Notes under the pieces: generated by a model | Told to the model about the DNA's origin: nothing | The model's database searches: none | The model's input: the letters and a program-made list of their open reading frames with translations, nothing else | Shown: positions 14,413 through 19,050 of the stretch, piece by piece | How the letters are laid out: the number at the start of each line of letters is the position of its first letter | How positions within the stretch are numbered: the first letter of the stretch is position 1 | Program-made: the position numbers and the translations under genes | Assembly (NCBI GenBank): GCA_964478125.1 | Contig: CAYZGR010000060.1 | Span: forward strand, 1 to 19,050 | Source: FW021-bin31 sp964478125 | Lineage (GTDB): Bacteria; Bacteroidota; Bacteroidia; Chitinophagales; Chitinophagaceae | DNA length: 19,050 nucleotides | Reading direction: 5' to 3'

Positions 14413-14778
14413 TCATAAGACGGGTTCCCGTTTGACCAAAACATAGCGGTCTTTTCCGAGCGACATATAGCCAAATTCGTAACAGAAATAGTAGGTATGG
14501 CCTTTTTGAGTGGTATAGACGTGGGTATGATAGCCAAAATTAAAGCCCGCCGACCGCAGATCTCCGCCCCGGACGGTGACCTTTCCGATATCCTTTGGCA
14601 CTTTTCTTTTTAGTATCTGGTAGTTGTTTCTCAAGATCCTGTTGACCTGGCGGACCATCGCGCTTACCTGACTCCTCATCCGGTTGTGGTAGCTATTCCG
14701 GCATTGATCATTGCAAAACTTCTTATCTGTACGGCCGCGAATGATCGAACCGCATTCGAGACATTTGGGTGCTTTCAT
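14413..14778 (-). CDS. Small zinc-ribbon protein (DUF2116-like), function unknown
   Basis: A 121-residue protein. The N-terminal PKCLECGSIIRGRTDKKFCN followed by DQCRNSYHN gives Cys6-x2-Cys9 and Cys22-x3-Cys26, a small treble-clef/zinc-ribbon like those annotated as DUF2116 or MYND-like in Bacteroidota. A basic helical stretch follows (SAMVRQVNRILRNNYQILKR), then a C-terminal part with FNFGYHTHVYTTQKGHTYYFCY, an aromatic-rich segment common to these small proteins. Family members are widespread in Bacteroidota with no assigned role; nucleic-acid or protein binding is a guess. It converges on yidC, its stop lying 15 bases from the yidC stop. Upstream, a TTTACCTG sequence is nearly duplicated (minus strand, about 14809-14792). 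Confidence 0.75.
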   Translation of the reverse strand: MKAPKCLECGSIIRGRTDKKFCNDQCRNSYHNRMRSQVSAMVRQVNRILRNNYQILKRKVPKDIGKVTVRGGDLRSAGFNFGYHTHVYTTQKGHTYYFCYEFGYMSLGKDRYVLVKREPVL

Positions 14779-15186
14779 CGGGTTTAATTCAACAGGTAAA
14801 CAGGTAATTGAAGTTTAAATATAGGAAATTTTCAGGAAAGAAAAGGGAACGGGCCGGAAAACGGTTTTTGCAGTCTTTCATTCGCCGCTCTATGTCATTC
14901 CTAAAGGCGTTTATCCGGAATAAGAGAAATAAATGCAAAATTTCTCAGGCAGGACGGGGCATATCTCAATGTATGAAGCAACGGCCGTCCCGATGAAAGC
15001 CCTCTCCAGCTACTCAAGTTTCTGATCCTGGTGTTAAGTTAAATGTATGCTGACAGCCGTATTCCTTTGTCTTCCCTTCCCGCCTGCTGCTGCTTCGGAC
15101 AGGCGGGAACGGCGCCATTGCGGGGTTGAGGTATGCAACCGAAGCGATCTTGATACGAAATGGAACCTTAACACAACACTGGGAGA
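14779..15186. other. 408-base intergenic region
   Basis: I find no supportable gene here. Open frames at 14808-14996 and from 15047 are not like any protein family, and the latter mostly shadows the thioredoxin gene. It holds the upstream region of the zinc-ribbon gene at the left, a 6-bp GGACGG/CCGTCC pairing around 14952-14992, and the strong palindrome at 15077-15109 close to the 3' end of the thioredoxin gene. Confidence 0.45.
15077..15109. repeat. REP-like palindrome (10-bp stem, 13-base loop)
   Basis: TTCCCGCCTG (15077-15086) and CAGGCGGGAA (15100-15109) are perfect inverted repeats around CTGCTGCTTCGGA. Stem and loop resemble the CCCGCCTG...CAGGCGGG palindromes scattered through intergenic DNA in many Bacteroidota genomes, as far as I recall. 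It lies 77 bases after the thioredoxin gene stop, where it could also act as a terminator or mRNA 3' end stabiliser. Confidence 0.65.
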
Positions 15187-16290
15187 TCAGTTCAGCGTTT
15201 CTTGTAGTTTACGTTCCAGTTTGTCGCCACGCAGATTATGTCCGATAATAATACCTTCAGGATTTATGAGGAAATTGGCTGGAATGGCGCGCACGCCATA
15301 CTGCTGCGCCACGGCATTTTTCCATCCTTTCAGGTCGGAGACCTGCGTCCACTCCAGGCCGTCATGTGCAATGGCTTTTAGCCAGTCGGTCCTGGAATCG
15401 TCCAGGGAAACGCCGAGGATGGTAAAGTTTTGATCTTTATATTTATGGTAGGCCTTGACTACGTTGGGGTTTTCCGCACGGCAGGGCCCGCACCAACTGG
15501 CCCAAAAATCCACCAGTACATATTTCCCTTTAAAGTCCGACAGGCTCACGGGGTGACCGGTGGAATCATTTTGAGTGAAATCCGGGGCGGCTTCCCCGAT
15601 GGCCGTCCGGGCCATAATATGGAGGTGATCCGCCAGCTTTTTGCCGGTTGCGGAATTTTGAATAGCCGTATCCAGCCCGTCAAAAAGGGATTTTAATGTT
15701 TTATAGTCCGTGCTGTATACCAATTGGCGGAGGACGCCCAGGCTTACATAGCTTTTGGGATGTTGTCTGACGAAGTCCCTGGATATCCGGCGGCTTTCGG
15801 CGTTGAGCGAATCCATTTGGGCCTCGATGGCCTGCATGGTTTCAGGATCGTGCTGTGCACGCGCGGCGCTGTATTCCTTGTATAAATCACTGCTGCGCGC
15901 TGAAACCGGTTCCTTCTGCCGGTTCAGTTCCTCGTAGTCGTTTTGAGCGGCCGAGCCCGTGATTCTGACCCGGTCCAGCGTATCTATATCCCCTGAAATG
16001 TGAAGGATCGCATTTTCGAGATAAAAACGGGTGTAATGCTGAAAACCCGAATCGAAAAGGAGTACCATCTCCGGCTCCTTTACATGGCCTTTAAACATAA
16101 ATTTCCCGGAAGACACCGGCGTGGAATCCAGATGAACGGAATCTTTAGCTGTGTATTTTAAAAAGATAAAAGAGGAATCTTTTATCCCGGTCAGGTCGCC
16201 ATTGATGGTAAAGCCGCTTTGCCCGGTATCCTGCCGGCAGGAATAAAAGCCTGCTGCGAGGACAAGCCATACCATGATCCGTTTTCTCAT
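15187..16290 (-). CDS. TlpA-family thioredoxin lipoprotein with DUF4369 N-terminal domain
   Basis: From ATG 16290 the protein has 367 residues and starts MRKRIMVWLVLAAGFYSC, a lipoprotein signal with Cys18. A longer frame up to 16362 would overlap the upstream gene and cross the promoter box at 16315-16322, so 16290 is preferred. Residues about 25-125 form a DUF4369 domain (INGDLTGIKDSSFIFLKY), then a helical linker, then a thioredoxin/AhpC-TSA domain from GEAAPDFTQNDSTGHPVSLS. The active site is WASWCGPCRAEN with Cys267 and Cys270; AIPANFLI has the cis-proline. Such proteins act in the periplasm as thiol reductases. It is the last gene of the sigma, anti-sigma and beta-barrel run, but has a separate promoter-like box. 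Confidence 0.9.
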   Translation of the reverse strand: MRKRIMVWLVLAAGFYSCRQDTGQSGFTINGDLTGIKDSSFIFLKYTAKDSVHLDSTPVSSGKFMFKGHVKEPEMVLLFDSGFQHYTRFYLENAILHISGDIDTLDRVRITGSAAQNDYEELNRQKEPVSARSSDLYKEYSAARAQHDPETMQAIEAQMDSLNAESRRISRDFVRQHPKSYVSLGVLRQLVYSTDYKTLKSLFDGLDTAIQNSATGKKLADHLHIMARTAIGEAAPDFTQNDSTGHPVSLSDFKGKYVLVDFWASWCGPCRAENPNVVKAYHKYKDQNFTILGVSLDDSRTDWLKAIAHDGLEWTQVSDLKGWKNAVAQQYGVRAIPANFLINPEGIIIGHNLRGDKLERKLQETLN

Positions 16291-16314
16291 ACTGAAGAAA
16301 TTTGAGATGTATTG

Positions 16315-16322
16315 CAAAGGTA
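16315..16322 (-). promoter_or_regulatory. -7 element (TACCTTTG) for the TlpA-like gene
   Basis: On the minus strand this reads TACCTTTG exactly, 24 bases before ATG 16290 and just after the stop of the beta-barrel gene. It fixes the start codon and suggests a transcript separate from the upstream genes. The -33 region has only a TTAT about 18 bases upstream. Confidence 0.55.
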
Positions 16323-16333
16323 AGTCAATTTCA

Positions 16334-17266
16334 TCACCAGATAAGGGAGAGGCCCACCGCAAAAGGATACTGCTTTAGCCCGTACTTGTGAATAGGAGTG
16401 AGGCTGTAGGAACCATAAAAATTGATCGGGCCGTATCCGATCTCGGTCCGTAGCCCTGTCCGGAATGCTTCCAGGTTGAAGGGCCCTTTATGCTTGTCTT
16501 TGTTTCTTTCCGCACTCTTTTGTTTAGTGCGGGACTTGATCAGCAATCCGAAAGTGGGGCCGGCTGAAAAATGAAAGGCCCTTGAACTATGCTGGGGATT
16601 GGTTGTGAGGTCTAAAAGTACCGGAACGGTGAGATACTCTGTAAAGAGTTTGTTTTTTGTGAAATGAATATCATCCAGCTTGATGTACGTTCTGTCCGGT
16701 TCCTCTACATAAGTAAGGTCTTTGGTGTAGCGATAATTATTCATGACGATACCGATCCCGGTCTTGAGGTTCAAAACATGCTGTATCATATTGACCTTCA
16801 CAAGCACGGGCCAGATGTTTACATTAATGGATTTAATGGTTCGAAGTGAAAAAAAGTCTTCGGTGGCTTCCGGCTTATCGGGCCCCGGTCTTACAAAGTT
16901 GTTGACTTCATCGCTCCCATAATTGCTTTTGTCTATATAGCTGTTGATCCCGATATCAAACCCCAGCCAGCTGAGCTTTACATTTTTCGGTTTCTTTTTC
17001 TTGTCGGATTCAATATGTATGGAAGACGTTTTACCGGAATCTTTATCCTCACAGCCTTTGCATTGAATAATGGTAACCGGGCCCACCTTGACCGTATCTG
17101 CCTGTTTGGATACCCTGGCCGTATCCGTGATCACGGTATCTGCGCTGGCGCCGGTTTCTATCTCATGCCCTTTTTTGTTGGTGATGGTTATCGTGGTCTT
17201 TGATTGTGAAAAGACCGGCTGAAAAAAGAAAACGGCAAGCCATGTGAATAAGAGTTTATTTTTCAT
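16334..17266 (-). CDS. Outer-membrane beta-barrel protein (PorT-like fold)
   Basis: A 310-residue secreted protein. Signal peptide MKNKLLFTWLAVFFFQPVFS with cleavage near Ser20. A Thr/Lys-rich linker of about 75 residues follows, with Cys69-x-x-Cys72 (QCKGCED) and a KKKKPK stretch, before the barrel. From about residue 95 alternating strands appear (KLSWLGFDIGINSYID, INVNIWPVLVKVNM, LKTGIGIVMNNY, LTVPVLLDLTT, FHFSAGPTFGLLI, GLRTEIGYGPINFYGSYS), ending in FAVGLSLIW with a terminal aromatic, the usual C-terminal strand of outer-membrane barrels. Role unknown; it is the third gene of the sigma-factor run (47-base gap), so it is a likely target of that regulator. The N-terminal CxxC is unusual. 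Confidence 0.78.
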   Translation of the reverse strand: MKNKLLFTWLAVFFFQPVFSQSKTTITITNKKGHEIETGASADTVITDTARVSKQADTVKVGPVTIIQCKGCEDKDSGKTSSIHIESDKKKKPKNVKLSWLGFDIGINSYIDKSNYGSDEVNNFVRPGPDKPEATEDFFSLRTIKSINVNIWPVLVKVNMIQHVLNLKTGIGIVMNNYRYTKDLTYVEEPDRTYIKLDDIHFTKNKLFTEYLTVPVLLDLTTNPQHSSRAFHFSAGPTFGLLIKSRTKQKSAERNKDKHKGPFNLEAFRTGLRTEIGYGPINFYGSYSLTPIHKYGLKQYPFAVGLSLIW

Positions 17267-17313
17267 GTTCGTTAATTGATTAATTCGTAATTGATAATAA
17301 TCGTTCCCCGCTG

Positions 17314-18177
17314 CTAATTAAAGACAATAGATAACCCTCCGATTCTTACTTCTTTGATGTTAAGCGCTTTTAACGGATGAGACAGCTTATCATGCAGGGC
17401 AAAGACTTTATCCGTGAAAGAGCTGTCGAGGGCTTCCTTGTGTGCTTTCAACCGCTGTAAGGAGCCGGAGCCTACCTGTTGAGAATGAGAAGGGAAGACT
17501 GCTTTCCCTTTTTCGGCGGACAGGGGAGCGCGTTCCGGTATGGGCGTTCCATCCACAGCGGCCATGGCCATCGGCGGGCTTTCGGGCTGCAGGGGAGCGA
17601 CCGTAATTTTTTGGAGCGATGGGAATGTCGGCCGATTGTCCTGCGGAGCCGACTGCTTTCTTGTTTCCTGAGGGCCCGAAGCGGCGTAGCGCTGTTTCCC
17701 GGCCCGGGCATTCGTTAATTCATCCGGAAGATTGGGTTTTGATGCTTTTGAAGCGGTTTCCTTATCCTTCCGGGGGGGGACTATACCGGGAGGCGTCGAT
17801 CGGACATCGGGCTGCTTCTTTTTTACGACTGCTACGCGGGCGGCCGGGGCGCTTTCTTCTTTTTGATGGCCCGGATAAAGCCAGAAGCTAAAGATCAGGC
17901 AGGCAGCGATAGAAGCCGCTATCTGAATCCTTTTCCGGTAGATGAAAGGCCTCCTTTTCCGGGTCGTTTCCTTCCCGGAACGATAAAGAAGCGCCTTGTC
18001 CGGGAACGGGGCGGGCGCCCCCTTATCCGGCCTGGTCCTTTGGAGCAGCCGGAGTTCTTCTCTTAATGCGGGATGCCGCGCTATATATTTTAATAAAGCT
18101 TCCTCCCCGGCAGGGGTTAATTCCCCATCCACATAATCGAGCAGGTAGTCTTCATAATTGTTTTCATCGATCATCAT
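17314..18177 (-). CDS. Anti-sigma factor-like single-pass membrane protein
   Basis: A 287-residue protein whose ATG overlaps the sigma-factor stop by 4 bases (ATGA, 18174-18177), so translation is probably coupled. The N-terminal MMIDENNYEDYLLDYVDGEL (1-20) and the helical ARHPALREELRLLQ are typical of the cytoplasmic part of Bacteroidota anti-sigma proteins, though the HxxxCxxC zinc motif of ZAS-type factors is absent. One transmembrane helix spans about residues 84-101 (IQIAASIAACLIFSFWLY), after a very basic RKRRPFIYRKR. The periplasmic part (102-287) is Pro/Ala/Lys-rich and disordered in look up to about 215, with a short conserved-looking end (LNIKEVRIGGLSIVFN). Its job in binding the adjacent sigma factor is inferred from overlap and layout. 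Confidence 0.7.
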   Translation of the reverse strand: MMIDENNYEDYLLDYVDGELTPAGEEALLKYIARHPALREELRLLQRTRPDKGAPAPFPDKALLYRSGKETTRKRRPFIYRKRIQIAASIAACLIFSFWLYPGHQKEESAPAARVAVVKKKQPDVRSTPPGIVPPRKDKETASKASKPNLPDELTNARAGKQRYAASGPQETRKQSAPQDNRPTFPSLQKITVAPLQPESPPMAMAAVDGTPIPERAPLSAEKGKAVFPSHSQQVGSGSLQRLKAHKEALDSSFTDKVFALHDKLSHPLKALNIKEVRIGGLSIVFN

Positions 18178-18656
18178 AATACATTTTCCATTTTTACCAG
18201 ATAGGCTCTCATCTTCAACCTTGCACGGTGGAGATAAACACGTACCTGTGCGGGATGCAGTCCGGTTATTTCTCCGATCTCTTTATAGCTGTATCCCTCA
18301 TAATCCTTGAGGACCAGCAGGGTTCGCTGGATATCGCTGAGCCTCTTCATTCCTTCATCCAGCACACTTTTTAGGTCTATGGCTGTTTCATTTTTCAGTT
18401 TCTCTTCGGGCGGCTGTGCAACAGGGGTGCTTCTTTTTTGTTTGCGGATCTGGTCGATCATGTTGTGATATGCAGTGGTGAACAAATAAGACCGGGCCTT
18501 TTCAAATGGAACCTGTTGATGCTGTTTCCATAAGATCTCGAAACTGTTTTGTACAATATCCTGCGCTTCTTCCACTCTTTTAATGTTTTTTATAATAAAC
18601 CGGTAAAGCCTGTCGGCATATTGATCTACGCACGCATTGTATTCCCTTTCCGTCAT
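18174..18656 (-). CDS. ECF-type RNA polymerase sigma factor (sigma-70 family)
   Basis: A 160-residue protein with the two-domain ECF layout. Region 2 runs through YADRLYRFIIKNI and AQDIVQNSFEILWKQ (about residues 13-45), with the SYLFTTAYHNMIDQIRKQKR -10-recognition and melting part (about 56-76). Region 4 (about 104-150) has SDIQRTLLVLKDYEGYSYKEI and GLHPAQVRVYLHRARLKMRAYL, a helix-turn-helix for -35 binding. It would direct transcription of a small envelope-related set. It precedes and overlaps the anti-sigma-like gene, the normal sigma/anti-sigma arrangement. A TACCTTTG box 35 bases ahead of the ATG suggests it is itself expressed by the housekeeping sigma rather than (only) by autoregulation. 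Confidence 0.93.
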   Translation of the reverse strand: MTEREYNACVDQYADRLYRFIIKNIKRVEEAQDIVQNSFEILWKQHQQVPFEKARSYLFTTAYHNMIDQIRKQKRSTPVAQPPEEKLKNETAIDLKSVLDEGMKRLSDIQRTLLVLKDYEGYSYKEIGEITGLHPAQVRVYLHRARLKMRAYLVKMENVL

Positions 18657-18691
18657 TTCTGTCGCTGTTTCCGGTTTATGGTACTAAGAAC

Positions 18692-18699
18692 CAAAGGTA
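18692..18699 (-). promoter_or_regulatory. -7 element (TACCTTTG) for the sigma/anti-sigma operon
   Basis: On the minus strand this reads TACCTTTG exactly, 35 bases before the sigma-factor ATG. Upstream is AT-rich (ATAAATATATAG) with a TTCA about 18 bases away as the only -33 candidate. Confidence 0.55.
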
Positions 18700-19050
18700 A
18701 CCTGTTCTATATATTTATGAAGGCAATCCGGATGACGGGGAATGCTTATTTCTTTTTCTAAAAACGTACCTATGGATGCTAAAAAGGCTTTCATGTTCCG
18801 GTTTTACGGGTAAGACGAAAGGGACCGGTAAAAAGTTACAACCGTTGTTTTTTCATTTTCTTTTCTGTAATTCACAGCGGTACGTCCTTTTTCGGCCGGT
18901 AGGTATAACCGGGCTTTTGTGAAAAATTCCAAAATACAAAGAGCAATAATCAAATAATGATCAAATTCTAAATTTCAAGCTTCAAACCTTTACGAACCGA
19001 GTGAGTAAGCTTAATATAATTATAGGTCTATTATGAGATAGCTTCAGTCG
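18700..19050. other. Non-coding tail of the window
   Basis: No gene is supportable. It begins with the AT-rich upstream part of the sigma promoter, and 18924-18987 is low-complexity sequence rich in CAAAT/TTCAAA words. The last 60 bases are AT-rich and may be the start of another regulatory region outside the window. Confidence 0.4.
18924..18987. repeat. Low-complexity degenerate CAAAT/TTCAAA-word tract
   Basis: The tract repeats words such as ATTCCAAAATACAAAG, AATCAAATAATGATCAAA, TTCTAAATTTC and AAGCTTCAAACC. Such A/C-skewed degenerate tracts are frequent in intergenic DNA of Bacteroidota, as I recall. No exact unit length repeats, so this is a compositional call, not a satellite. Confidence 0.4.

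Noticed and set aside
15047..15433. Plus-strand open frame of 128 codons
   Set aside because: Mostly antisense to the TlpA thioredoxin gene and contains the REP-like palindrome; no family resemblance.
1..19050. CRISPR arrays, tRNA, rRNA, insertion sequences or prophage genes
   Set aside because: No spaced direct repeats, no transposase or phage protein among the translated frames and no tRNA/rRNA-like sequence was recognised.

Overview
This window looks like a chromosomal segment of a Bacteroidota bacterium, most likely of the Chitinophagaceae type. The evidence is a complete gldK-gldL-gldM-gldN cluster (core of the type IX secretion system, found only in Bacteroidota), lipoproteins and TlpA/DUF4369 proteins of the Bacteroidota kind, a Bacteroidota-type DUF4271 gene beside a uroporphyrinogen-III synthase, and recurrent TACCTTTG-like boxes matching the -7 element (TAnnTTTG) of the Bacteroidota housekeeping sigma factor. 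Genus and species are not determined.

Layout. 1-525 (minus): 5' part of a secreted serine hydrolase/class C beta-lactamase-like gene, cut by the window edge. 661-2953 (plus): SSAT-like GNAT acetyltransferase, DUF4271 membrane protein and HemD-like protein. 3259-8024 (plus): gldK, gldL, gldM and gldN. GldL and GldM form the inner-membrane proton-driven motor; GldK and GldN form the periplasmic/outer-membrane ring. 8025-8561 has no convincing gene and holds a cluster of small palindromes. 8562-10783 (minus): D-Ala-D-Ala ligase, a membrane-anchored triple-PASTA protein and a single-domain rhodanese, probably one cell-wall-related operon. 10850-12285: a 2[4Fe-4S] ferredoxin (minus) divergent from a LuxC-type acyl-CoA reductase (plus). 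12469-14397 (plus): YidC insertase, convergent with a small zinc-ribbon protein (minus, 14413-14778). 14779-15186: intergenic with a strong REP-like palindrome. 15187-18656 (minus): ECF sigma factor, a translationally coupled anti-sigma-like membrane protein, an outer-membrane beta-barrel protein and a TlpA-type thioredoxin lipoprotein. 18657-19050 is non-coding apart from the sigma promoter and ends in low-complexity CAAAT-type sequence.

How the parts fit. Most of the window is conserved envelope biology: protein export (T9SS), membrane insertion (YidC), peptidoglycan precursor synthesis (Ddl with a PASTA protein), envelope signalling (sigma/anti-sigma) and periplasmic redox (TlpA). I found no mobile element, CRISPR array, tRNA or rRNA. 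I do not see a convincing new defence or metabolic system. The most useful observations are the promoter-like boxes that correct start codons and suggest separate transcription of gldN and hemD, the palindrome cluster behind gldN, the REP-like element, and a CxxC motif in the beta-barrel protein encoded next to a thioredoxin.
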